Assembly (NCBI GenBank): GCA_020626475.1
Contig: JAHKZT010000028.1
Span: forward strand, 1 to 8,210
DNA: 8,210 nt
Source of the DNA: a bacterium
GTDB taxonomy: Bacteria > Patescibacteriota > Saccharimonadia > Saccharimonadales > Saccharimonadaceae
Direction of reading: 5' to 3'
Positions 1 to 7,425 of the stretch are shown one piece after another. The position numbers and the translations under genes are program-made. A model generated the notes under the pieces. That model ran no database searches, was not told the DNA's origin, and worked only from the letters and a program-made list of their open reading frames with translations. The first letter of the stretch is position 1. The number at the start of each line of letters is the position of its first letter.

Positions 1-1883
<1,883 letters not shown>

Positions 1884-1900
1884 GAATAGCTGCGGCTTTC

Positions 1901-1930
1901 AAAAAGACCACCTAGAGAGGTGGTCTTTTT
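1901..1930. terminator. Bidirectional intrinsic terminator between dnaK and the clp-like operon
   Basis: A perfect 12-bp inverted repeat, AAAAAGACCACC / GGTGGTCTTTTT, with the 6-nt loop TAGAGA. The T-run follows the GC stem on both strands, so it should end dnaK transcription from the left and the minus-strand clp-like transcript from the right. If so, the clp-like mRNA carries about 250-280 nt beyond its stop codon, which includes the cryptic coding-like stretch at 1949-2183. Confidence 0.9.
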
Positions 1931-1948
1931 GTGTAATAAGGTGGTCCG

Positions 1949-2183
1949 CTAGTCTCCGTTGTTTTTTTGGTGCACTATAATCTTCGTTTCCGTATCGGAA
2001 AAATATTCAAGATGGCTCCGCCAGCTTAGTCTAGAATTATTTTCCAATTCGGGAACAAACTTCCTAGCTTGACGAATCCGTTTAAGGCTCAGCGGCAAGC
2101 TCAATCTGGTTGTGATAAGCTAGAAAAAGCTCAAAGCCAACTCTCTTGTCAAATTTTCCTTCGAAAAGTTTGAAGGCGAAGCC
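1949..2183 (-). pseudogene. Possible decayed coding remnant downstream of the clp-like gene
   Basis: This is most of the roughly 250-bp gap between the dnaK terminator and the clp-like stop. Read on the minus strand, 2183-2085 is open for 33 codons, in frame with and directly after the clp-like TAA. It gives a protein-like string containing FEGKFDKRVGFELFLAY and stops at TAA 2084-2082. In another frame, 2119-1952 is open for 56 codons (CTT at 2086 onward reads LKRIRQARKFVPELENNS, later SWRSHLEYF), stopping at TAG 1951-1949. A single-base change near 2086 would join them into one peptide of about 78 residues. There is no ATG in either stretch; only TTG codons (2104, 2098) could start the second. 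Rare-looking AGA, AGG and CGG codons contrast with the CGC/CGT bias around. Open frames this short arise by chance, and the plus strand also has open stretches here, so this could equally be a non-coding repeat or 3' UTR. I do not recognise the peptide. Confidence 0.3.
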
Positions 2184-4577
2184 TTATAGCGCCGCCCTAA
2201 TCATATCTTCATTAATTGCAATCGTGTCGCCAGAATCAGTAGCACCGGCGAGCACCGAGCGTGCCACGATATTCTCGACGGTCTTTGAAACAATGCGACG
2301 CATTGGGCGTGCGCCGAGCTTCGGGTCATAGCCGCGCTCAACAAGCAAAGCTTTGGCTTCTGGTTCGAGCGTGACGGAAATCTTGCGTGGCTCAAGCGTC
2401 TTGTTGACGCCCGCAATAATAAGATTAACAATCGTAAGCAGCGCTTCCTTGTCGAGTGGCTGGAAGACGCAGATTTCGTCAAAACGGTTGAGGAATTCTG
2501 GCTTAAACTCGCCGCTAGCAATCAAATCATTCGTGAGTTGTTCCTTGATGAGCGACATATCCATGCCTTGGTCGATATACTCGCGAATCTTGTTTGCGCC
2601 AGCGTTAGACGTTGCCACGATAATCGTGTCGCGGAAGCTAACCTCGCGGTTCTTTACGTCGCGCAAAATACCTTCGTCGAGTAACTGAAGTAAAGTTGTA
2701 AGAACGAGCGGATGTGCCTTTTCAATCTCATCAAGAAGCACGACAGAAAATGGATGCTTCATGACTTGCGCGGTCAAACTTAACTCGTCTGTGGCGCCAT
2801 CAGCAATCAAACGCTGGACATCATCGGCAGAAACATATTCGTTCAAATCGATACGAACAATCTCGCCTTCGCCCTTGAAATAAACCTCGGAAATTGCCTT
2901 TGCGAGCTCAGTCTTACCTACGCCAGTAGGGCCAAGGAAGAGGAAAGTACCAATTGGGCGATTCTCATTGCGCACCCCGGCAGCAGAGCGGCGGAGCGCA
3001 TCGCTAACTGCTGCAACGGCCAAATCTTGACCAACCAAACGCTGATGGATGAGCGATTCGAGGTTGAGCAATTTCTCGCGCTCAGCCTCATCCTGAGAAG
3101 CCTGCATCTTCACGCCGTAGGTCTTCTCGACAGCAGCCTGGACGGAAGCGTCGGTTACGAAACCATTCTCGGCGTAGTTCGCTGCAGCCTCAAGCAAGTT
3201 AATTGCGCGGCCAGGCATCACGAGGTCATGCACGTATCGCTCGGACAAATGGTAAGCTTCGCGCAAAGACCAAAATGTATAAGTAACATTGTGTGAGTAT
3301 TCAAGAATCGGCACGCGATCCTGAAGGACCTTCATGGTTTCTTCTTCGCTAGCTGGCTCGATCATAATCTTATTGAGCGCGTTTGCGAGTGCGGCTTTCT
3401 TAGAAGAAATCTCAAGATAGCGCTGCTGGTCCATCGTGAGGATAATGCGAAGTCTGCCGCCTTCGAGTACTGGCAAAAGAATATTCGAAATGTCTACCGA
3501 ACCCGTGCCTTCCTCAAAGAACATCTGTGCGTTATCAAGCCAAAGAATCACGTTCTTGGCATAGAAAGTCTCGTTAAGAATACGTGTCATCAAACGCTCA
3601 AGCTGGCCACGTTCACCGGCGCCGGAAATCAAAGCTGAAGCGTCGAGCTTGAAAATCTGGCGGAACTTAATGCGCGAAGAAATCTTGTTGTCGGCATTCA
3701 AAATCTCAGATGCGAACTCGTCTACGAGCGTGCCACGACCGGAACCCTCTGGGCCAATAATCGCAACGTTCTGGCGACCGCCTTTCGAGAAAATCTCGAT
3801 CATCTGTTCTAGCTTCTCGCGATGTAGAGAAACGGAAACATTGCCGCCACGCGTAGATTCGTGAATCTTGGAGATATTAATTGCGTAGTTATCGAGTAAT
3901 GGCGTGTAGCCAAACATTAAATCGCGCGCGAAACCGCCAGTGTGGCGTTTAAGTTTGAGGCCGCGTACTAAGTCATTTAAGTAGTTAAACCAGTTGAGAC
4001 CGTCATAAAGATCAGAAATCTCGAGCTTCATCGACTTAAGAATCTGCTCGTGCTCCGGATGACATTCGATAATTGCCACAGCAAGTACGCCACCAGAAAT
4101 CACCTCAGAATTAGTCTTCTCGCGAATCTCGATTGCCTTGTCGTAAATCGCATCCATTTCGGTCGGCATCTGCGCGGTAATCGCCTGCATCATGCGTGGC
4201 GTAATCGCATAGCGCATCGCGAGGAAGCCGCCACTGCGGGTCTTCCAATACCACTGTGCAACTTCTTGTGGCGTCGACTTGGTAGTCAAGCGTGCGAGGC
4301 ATTCGTTGCTAAGTAAATCATTCGGCGTATTGCCGCTGCCAATTGGCACGCTTGCGAGCTCGTATTTGCCGTAAACTAAAATCTCGAATGGCAATGCTGC
4401 TAGGCCGACCAAAATCCAGCCAATCGAATTGCTATAAAGTGGCGAAACTAACAAGCCGCCGAATATAAGCAGGGCAACCAGAGCTAGCCACAAGGTAGCC
4501 TTCATTGCCTTAGAATTAAACAATTTACCGGCACGCGCCTCAGTTGCGCGGCGACTGAAACTATTAAACTTAGCCAT
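2184..4577 (-). CDS. Membrane-anchored Clp/Hsp100-like AAA+ protein with degenerate first ATPase domain
   Basis: 797-aa protein of the ClpA/B/C group. After a basic N-terminus come two hydrophobic helices (about 27-46 and 50-69), a region of about 200 residues I do not recognise, then two AAA+ modules; the usual Clp N-domain is absent. Module D1 (about 260-410) is eroded: Walker A reads GPEGSGRGT (275-283, Arg for the catalytic Lys), Walker B ends LDNA (347-350, Asn for Glu), and no ERRF arginine finger is seen near 393-407. D2 (about 505-797) is canonical: GPTGVGKT (549-556), VVLLDE (612-617), sensor-1 TSN (656-658), arginine finger NRF (697-699), sensor-2 GARP (755-758). The pore loops lack their aromatic residue in both rings (SGAGERG at 318-324; no GYVG between 590 and 602). 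The start chosen at 4577 overlaps the upstream stop as TAATG and follows GGGGGTGG; an ATG at 4637 would force a 61-bp overlap and add an unlikely 20 residues. The protein is probably a membrane-bound ATPase; its substrate is unknown. Confidence 0.9.
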   Translation of the reverse strand: MAKFNSFSRRATEARAGKLFNSKAMKATLWLALVALLIFGGLLVSPLYSNSIGWILVGLAALPFEILVYGKYELASVPIGSGNTPNDLLSNECLARLTTKSTPQEVAQWYWKTRSGGFLAMRYAITPRMMQAITAQMPTEMDAIYDKAIEIREKTNSEVISGGVLAVAIIECHPEHEQILKSMKLEISDLYDGLNWFNYLNDLVRGLKLKRHTGGFARDLMFGYTPLLDNYAINISKIHESTRGGNVSVSLHREKLEQMIEIFSKGGRQNVAIIGPEGSGRGTLVDEFASEILNADNKISSRIKFRQIFKLDASALISGAGERGQLERLMTRILNETFYAKNVILWLDNAQMFFEEGTGSVDISNILLPVLEGGRLRIILTMDQQRYLEISSKKAALANALNKIMIEPASEEETMKVLQDRVPILEYSHNVTYTFWSLREAYHLSERYVHDLVMPGRAINLLEAAANYAENGFVTDASVQAAVEKTYGVKMQASQDEAEREKLLNLESLIHQRLVGQDLAVAAVSDALRRSAAGVRNENRPIGTFLFLGPTGVGKTELAKAISEVYFKGEGEIVRIDLNEYVSADDVQRLIADGATDELSLTAQVMKHPFSVVLLDEIEKAHPLVLTTLLQLLDEGILRDVKNREVSFRDTIIVATSNAGANKIREYIDQGMDMSLIKEQLTNDLIASGEFKPEFLNRFDEICVFQPLDKEALLTIVNLIIAGVNKTLEPRKISVTLEPEAKALLVERGYDPKLGARPMRRIVSKTVENIVARSVLAGATDSGDTIAINEDMIRAAL

Positions 4578-4957
4578 TAGAACGCCACCCCCATCGTGCA
4601 AACTACGATACCAGCAAACGGCAGAAGTGGAATACATGGCCAGAGCAGAGCAATCACCAAGCCGGCGACGAGCTCAAACGTCATCACGATAATACCCGCG
4701 AGAATTACAAAAATACGTACAATAAAGCCAATCAAGCGAGATAGCAAGCGATCGAAGAAGGCAATCAGCGCGCCCTCGAGGCCGCCTTTTTCGCCAGTTT
4801 CATCCGCCGATATCTGACGAAACGGCTGAAATAGCGTTCTTAATAATAATCCAATTGAGAAAAAATCTGCCATGTCGCGCATCTTCGTGCGGAAGCCATC
4901 AAAATAGATGATCCACCCCCGTAGATACCACCATTGCAAAAAGCTTACGGCTAACAT
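4577..4957 (-). CDS. Small integral membrane protein, first gene of the clp-like operon
   Basis: 126-aa membrane protein. The first half is amphipathic and aromatic (LQWWYLRGW at 8-15, then ADFFSIGLLLRTLFQPFRQIS at 30-50); a charged linker (51-61) follows, and two or three hydrophobic helices fill about 74-124. I associate the FFSIGLLLRTLF-QPFRQIS block with small conserved membrane proteins of Saccharibacteria and related groups, but know of no assigned function. Its TAA shares a base with the ATG of the AAA+ gene, so the two are translationally coupled and probably act as a pair, for example as a membrane platform for the ATPase. No Shine-Dalgarno precedes the start; a -10-like TATACT ends 6 nt before the ATG, which predicts a leaderless mRNA. 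The first ATG is favoured because the conserved-looking aromatic block begins only a few residues later. Confidence 0.8.
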   Translation of the reverse strand: MLAVSFLQWWYLRGWIIYFDGFRTKMRDMADFFSIGLLLRTLFQPFRQISADETGEKGGLEGALIAFFDRLLSRLIGFIVRIFVILAGIIVMTFELVAGLVIALLWPCIPLLPFAGIVVCTMGVAF

Positions 4958-4963
4958 ATCTAT

Positions 4964-4992
4964 AGTATATCATATCCGTAATAGATTGACAT
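4964..4992 (-). promoter_or_regulatory. Sigma-70-type promoter of the membrane protein/AAA+ operon
   Basis: On the minus strand: ATGTCA (4992-4987; 4 of 6 matches to TTGACA), a 17-nt spacer, then TATACT (4969-4964). The predicted start of transcription is about 4957, the A of the ATG itself. The -35 hexamer overlaps that of the divergent promoter on the other strand by five bases. Confidence 0.55.
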
Positions 4993-5014
4993 TTTAGCGT
5001 AAGTGTGATATAAT
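4986..5014 (+). promoter_or_regulatory. Perfect consensus sigma-70 promoter for the 127-aa gene
   Basis: TTGACA (4986-4991), a 17-nt spacer and TATAAT (5009-5014), a full match to the housekeeping consensus. Transcription should begin near 5021, leaving a leader of about 105 nt before the ATG at 5126. It is the strongest-looking promoter in the window. Confidence 0.88.
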
Positions 5015-5020
5015 TATATA

Positions 5021-5125
5021 GTTAGGCTTTAGAGCAGAACGCACATTTAGATTCTGCAAAGGGGGGGATAATTTTTCCCATTTTCACTCGTTTATTCTTG
5101 GCCCGAAATTGAAAGGAGAAAAGTT
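5021..5125 (+). promoter_or_regulatory. Long 5' leader of the 127-aa gene
   Basis: Untranslated leader of about 105 nt without an ATG. It can form a small hairpin (GCAGAA 5034-5039 with TTCTGC 5052-5057), followed by a run of seven G (5061-5067) facing a CCC at 5077-5079. It ends in a clear ribosome binding site, AAAGGAG (5112-5118), 7 nt before the ATG. It matches no riboswitch class I recognise; whether it regulates anything is open. Confidence 0.45.
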
Positions 5126-5509
5126 ATGTTAATTAAAGAATTGGAACTGATGTTCCCGAAGGAAGACAACAGCGTTGAGGGTGCTGTTAACACTATTCGC
5201 AACCTCGTAACGTTCTTTGACTGCGAGCGAATGCTCGCAACCGACATTGATCTTAGCGTTGACTGCAGAGTGCATGGTTACATCTATGGCAACCCCAAGC
5301 ACGCTAACGGAAGCGAAGTTCTGACGTCGCCGATCGTGCGCATTGAGCGTAAGCCTCTTGGTGAAGACAACACAGGTTTCACCTTCGTGACACAGAGTGG
5401 CAGCCGCTATAATTTCTCGAACGAGGATATTAATACCACTACTGCCTTAATGTTCGACGAATGGCGCAAGTCCGGTCGCATAAGACTGAGCCCGAACATC
5501 TTTTATTGA
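5126..5509 (+). CDS. Hypothetical protein, 127 aa, unrecognised family
   Basis: I do not recognise this protein. It is 127 residues, without a signal peptide or membrane helix, so probably cytoplasmic. The N-terminal half is helical in character (LIKELELMF, VNTIRNLVTFF) and has two cysteines (33, 47). The second half has beta-type alternation (SPIVRIERKPLGEDNTGFTFVTQ) and an aromatic C-terminus (LSPNIFY). The start is well supported by AAAGGAG 7 nt upstream. It is monocistronic: consensus promoter and long leader before it, a terminator 23 bp after its TGA. Nothing here tells its function; the promoter suggests high expression. The real-gene call rests on the promoter, ribosome site, terminator and codon pattern. 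Confidence 0.85.
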   Translation: MLIKELELMFPKEDNSVEGAVNTIRNLVTFFDCERMLATDIDLSVDCRVHGYIYGNPKHANGSEVLTSPIVRIERKPLGEDNTGFTFVTQSGSRYNFSNEDINTTTALMFDEWRKSGRIRLSPNIFY

Positions 5510-5532
5510 CAAGCACAGAATCAAACCTATTG

Positions 5533-5562
5533 GCCACCGGCTTCGCGTCGGTGGCTTTCTCT
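5533..5562 (+). terminator. Intrinsic terminator of the 127-aa gene
   Basis: GCCACCGGC (5533-5541) pairs with GTCGGTGGC (5547-5555), nine pairs including one G-U, loop TTCGC, followed by the T-rich tail TTTCTCTT. The tail's last base begins the -35 of the next gene's promoter. Confidence 0.85.
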
Positions 5563-5590
5563 TGCCAAATTAAAGAGTTTATGCTAAACT
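5562..5590 (+). promoter_or_regulatory. Extended -10 promoter of the 180-aa surface protein gene
   Basis: TTGCCA (5562-5567, 5 of 6), a 17-nt spacer, and TAAACT (5585-5590, 4 of 6) preceded by TGC, the extended -10 element that often compensates for a weak -10. Predicted start is near 5597, giving a leader of about 20 nt that contains the AAGGAA ribosome site (5604-5609). Confidence 0.65.
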
Positions 5591-5617
5591 AGTTGCGTAA
5601 AACAAGGAAAAATAAAA

Positions 5618-6160
5618 ATGCAAAAACGAAAACAACTCCAATATGCCGTCGTCGGTGTTTTGGGCTTTGCGCTCCTCTTTATGACGATCGGTTTTGCAGC
5701 CTACGCTCAGCTCGTGAGCAACGACACCGCTGCAGCTATTAGCGACTTCAAAGTTCACCACAAGGTTGGCTTTGACGCTAGCTCTTATCTTCAGAGCGAA
5801 GATTCTGTCACGCCAAGCGTCAAGACTATCACTAACGACGAAATCGACTTTTCCGTTCGCCTCGAAAAGCCAGGCGACACCTATGCGGCCGTCATTAATA
5901 TCGTAAACAACAGTAACGTCACCGAGTATCTCAGTCAAATCAACATGAGCAAGCTCGACGAGAAGGTTGCGGATAAAATCGACTACCGCATCACTTTTGA
6001 TGACGAAGATTATATCGGCACTTCTTACGATATCGACAAAAACATCAACCGCGGCAACTCCGCCCGCAAGCAGATGTTTATCACTGTTACTTACAAAGAC
6101 GGTAAAAACGCTGGTCCTATCGACCTCGACCTCTCCGCAGGCCTAGTCTTTGCAGAGTAG
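5618..6160 (+). CDS. Secreted or membrane-anchored beta-rich protein, 180 aa
   Basis: The N-terminus is basic (MQKRKQ) and followed by one hydrophobic helix (about 9-28) ending AYAQ, so it is either a cleaved signal peptide (after residue 30) or a membrane anchor. The rest lies outside the cytoplasm, is acidic and alternates as in a beta-sandwich: DFSVRLEKPGDTYAAVINIVN (77-97), then FDDEDYIGTSYDI and QMFITVTYKDG. The layout (short anchor, KPGD turn, then a VNNSN-type strand end) recalls TasA/camelysin-like and other small SipW-type secreted proteins, but the resemblance is general and I do not assign a family. AAGGAA lies 8 nt before the ATG. It has its own promoter and a terminator just past its stop, so it is a single-gene unit. 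It ends 3 bp from the stop of the convergent hydrolase gene. Confidence 0.85.
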   Translation: MQKRKQLQYAVVGVLGFALLFMTIGFAAYAQLVSNDTAAAISDFKVHHKVGFDASSYLQSEDSVTPSVKTITNDEIDFSVRLEKPGDTYAAVINIVNNSNVTEYLSQINMSKLDEKVADKIDYRITFDDEDYIGTSYDIDKNINRGNSARKQMFITVTYKDGKNAGPIDLDLSAGLVFAE

Positions 6161-6163
6161 AAT

Positions 6164-6733
6164 CTAATTTCCTTGTAATTCTTGTATGGCCACGCGATCA
6201 AAAAGCGTGGTCTTTTTTATCTCTTCAAGAAATGCGTCCAGCTCGCCAATCTCGGCATAGCCATGCTCGCCCCAGCGGTAGTGCATCGGAATAATCTGCT
6301 TTGGCTGCGCGGCTTCGCAAATCTTCGCGGCCATCGCGGCGTCAATCGTATAGTACCCGCCAACTGGAATTAATAAATAATCGGCGCCAGTAATCGCTGC
6401 AAGCTGCTCGTCGTTAGGGAAGTGGCCAAGGTCGCCCAAGTGCACTAATTTCTCATCACCGTCAGAAACAATAAAGATAGTATTCGGCCCACGCAAAGCT
6501 CCTTGCTGATCGTCATGCCAGCTGGCAACTTCGAAAATCAATAAGCCGCAATCTTTGCCAGAAAGCGTGACGCATTCGCGCCCAGCATGGTCGGCATGTT
6601 CGTGCGTGCAAATCACCTTATCAGCGGTCAAACGCAGCGGAGCGTAGCCCGGCACAGAGCCATCGCGATATGGGTCAATTACTAAAGAATTATTAATAAG
6701 AAAGCACGAGTGCCCAAGCCATTCAATCTTCAT
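6164..6733 (-). CDS. Metallo-beta-lactamase-fold metal-dependent hydrolase (UlaG-like)
   Basis: 189-aa protein of the MBL superfamily, closest in layout to the UlaG-like/UPF0173 branch but on the short side for it. It opens with the IEWLGHSCFLI strand typical of that branch. Candidate metal ligands: H44-E-H46-A-D48-H49 (HxHxDH), H73 (SWHDD), D101 (HLGDLGH) and H151 (IPMHY). All expected ligand positions are filled, so it is probably an active cytoplasmic di-metal hydrolase; the substrate cannot be told from sequence. It follows tetR by 7 bp, so co-transcription is likely. It has no Shine-Dalgarno, but TATAAT lies 6 nt before its ATG, overlapping the tetR stop. No minus-strand terminator is visible after its stop, so the transcript may run antisense into the 180-aa gene. 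UlaG's own function (ascorbate-6-phosphate lactonase) is not implied. Confidence 0.92.
   Translation of the reverse strand: MKIEWLGHSCFLINNSLVIDPYRDGSVPGYAPLRLTADKVICTHEHADHAGRECVTLSGKDCGLLIFEVASWHDDQQGALRGPNTIFIVSDGDEKLVHLGDLGHFPNDEQLAAITGADYLLIPVGGYYTIDAAMAAKICEAAQPKQIIPMHYRWGEHGYAEIGELDAFLEEIKKTTLFDRVAIQELQGN
6188..6218 (+). terminator. Terminator of the 180-aa gene, embedded in the convergent hydrolase gene
   Basis: GGCCACGC (6188-6195) pairs with GCGTGGTC (6205-6212), eight pairs with one G-U, loop GATCAAAAA, then TTTTTT (6213-6218). It serves the plus-strand gene that stops at 6160, but lies entirely inside the last codons of the minus-strand hydrolase, where it encodes KKTTLFDRVA. On the minus strand no T-run follows, so it should not stop the hydrolase transcript. 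Confidence 0.82.
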
Positions 6734-6739
6734 GCTTTA

Positions 6740-6745
6740 ATTATA
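6740..6745 (-). promoter_or_regulatory. Possible internal -10 element before the hydrolase gene
   Basis: TATAAT on the minus strand, overlapping the tetR stop codon and ending exactly 6 nt before the hydrolase ATG, the same spacing as at the starts at 4957 and 7313. No recognisable -35 lies 16-18 nt upstream and no extended -10 is present, so it is only a candidate. Confidence 0.3.
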
Positions 6746-7313
6746 CGCCAGCGACGTATTTGCGGAACATCCAGCCAATCTTGGCCTTCAGGTAATCGCG
6801 GATCTCGTCAAGCGACAAGTCAATCTCGCCGCGGTAGTGCTTGCGCACAACTGCAATTGCACCGTTAGTCGTGAATAAAAGCTCAGTTGCAGCCTCTTTG
6901 TTATTTACACCACTCGCGCGCAACACGGCCAACACGCGCTTGCTCATGCCGTTCTCAAGCTGCGTCAAAAAGTCATTCGGCGCATCACTCGAAAGCAACT
7001 CGCTATAGATGCCTTCCTGGCTTTTAAAGAAAACGAACACGTCGTCAATATATTCCTCAATCGCCTCGATCGAATTGAGGTCGTCGTGCTCCGGAAACAA
7101 CTGCTTCTCGAGCTCATGCTGAAGCTCGGCGCCCACCTGCGCAAGGTTGTCGTAATAATTATAAAAAGTCCCACGTGTAATCTCGGCGCGCTCTGCCAAA
7201 TCCGTCACAGTGATATTAGAAAGGGAACCACGCTCCGCCAAAAGCTCTGCGAAGGCCTCCTGAATTTTGTGGCGATTTTTCGCTGTCGCACGCGTGTAAG
7301 TTGACTTTACCAT
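6741..7313 (-). CDS. TetR/AcrR-family transcriptional regulator
   Basis: 190-aa one-component repressor. The N-terminal TetR DNA-binding domain is clear: helices around residues 11-29, then the helix-turn-helix TVTDLAERAEITRGTFYNYY (35-54) with the family's GTFYNYY signature. Residues about 80-185 form the variable ligand-binding and dimerisation domain (for example FFKSQEGIYSELL), and length is normal for the family. It is divergent from an MMPL-type exporter and upstream of a hydrolase, a usual setting for local regulators of export or detoxification. A repeated 16-bp sequence covers its -35 region, pointing to autorepression. No Shine-Dalgarno: TATAAT ends 6 nt before the ATG, so the mRNA is predicted to be leaderless. 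The ligand cannot be predicted. Confidence 0.95.
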   Translation of the reverse strand: MVKSTYTRATAKNRHKIQEAFAELLAERGSLSNITVTDLAERAEITRGTFYNYYDNLAQVGAELQHELEKQLFPEHDDLNSIEAIEEYIDDVFVFFKSQEGIYSELLSSDAPNDFLTQLENGMSKRVLAVLRASGVNNKEAATELLFTTNGAIAVVRKHYRGEIDLSLDEIRDYLKAKIGWMFRKYVAGV

Positions 7314-7319
7314 GCCGTT

Positions 7320-7348
7320 ATTATACTACATTTTGCACAAAGAGTCAA
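7320..7348 (-). promoter_or_regulatory. Near-consensus promoter of tetR, leaderless
   Basis: On the minus strand: TTGACT (7348-7343, 5 of 6), a 17-nt spacer, TATAAT (7325-7320), then 6 nt to the ATG at 7313. Standard spacing places transcription start on the A of the ATG. The -35 and upstream half of the spacer coincide with one copy of the repeated candidate operator. Confidence 0.8.
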
Positions 7349-7378
7349 TAAAATGTCAAAAATTGCACACGGTGTCAA
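7333..7378. promoter_or_regulatory. Two direct copies of a candidate TetR operator
   Basis: The pattern TTGCACA-N4-GTCAA occurs at 7333-7348 and 7363-7378, start to start 30 bp, about three helical turns. The second copy has a perfect inner dyad, ACAC-G-GTGT (7366-7374), as expected for a TetR-type site; the first is more degenerate. A further GTCAA is at 7355-7359. The first copy overlaps the tetR -35, which would give autorepression; the second lies nearer the MMPL promoter region. Binding by this TetR is inferred. Confidence 0.6.
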
Positions 7379-7411
7379 AATTTTGTCCTTTTCTAACAGG
7401 GGTACAACAGA

Positions 7412-7417
7412 TATAAT
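7412..7417 (+). promoter_or_regulatory. -10 element of the MMPL transporter gene
   Basis: Perfect TATAAT with 8 nt to the ATG at 7426, so a leader of at most about 2 nt. At 17-nt spacing the -35 would be TTTTCT (7389-7394), a poor match, so this promoter may be weak or need help. The candidate operators end about 10 bp upstream of that position. Confidence 0.55.
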
Positions 7418-7425
7418 CTCTAGGT

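Noticed and set aside
2085..2186. Stop-codon readthrough extending the clp-like protein by 33 residues
   Set aside because: TAA is the least permissive stop, and sensor-2 and the C-terminal D2 subdomain are already complete, so the protein ends at a normal place. I kept it only as a possible remnant.
2146..2331. 61-codon plus-strand frame starting at 2146
   Set aside because: Most of it lies opposite the certain 3' end of the clp-like gene, and no ribosome site precedes it.
4577..4637. Upstream ATG at 4637 as the start of the AAA+ protein
   Set aside because: It would overlap the membrane protein gene by 61 bp and add 20 residues unlike the family; the TAATG junction at 4577 with GGGGGTGG upstream is the natural start.
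5021..5125. Known riboswitch in the 127-aa gene leader
   Set aside because: The hairpin and G-run match no riboswitch consensus I know; reported only as a structured leader of unknown role.
5507..5509. TGA read as glycine, as in Gracilibacteria and SR1
   Set aside because: The TGA ending the 127-aa gene is followed 23 bp later by a strong terminator, and no recognised gene in the window has an in-frame TGA.
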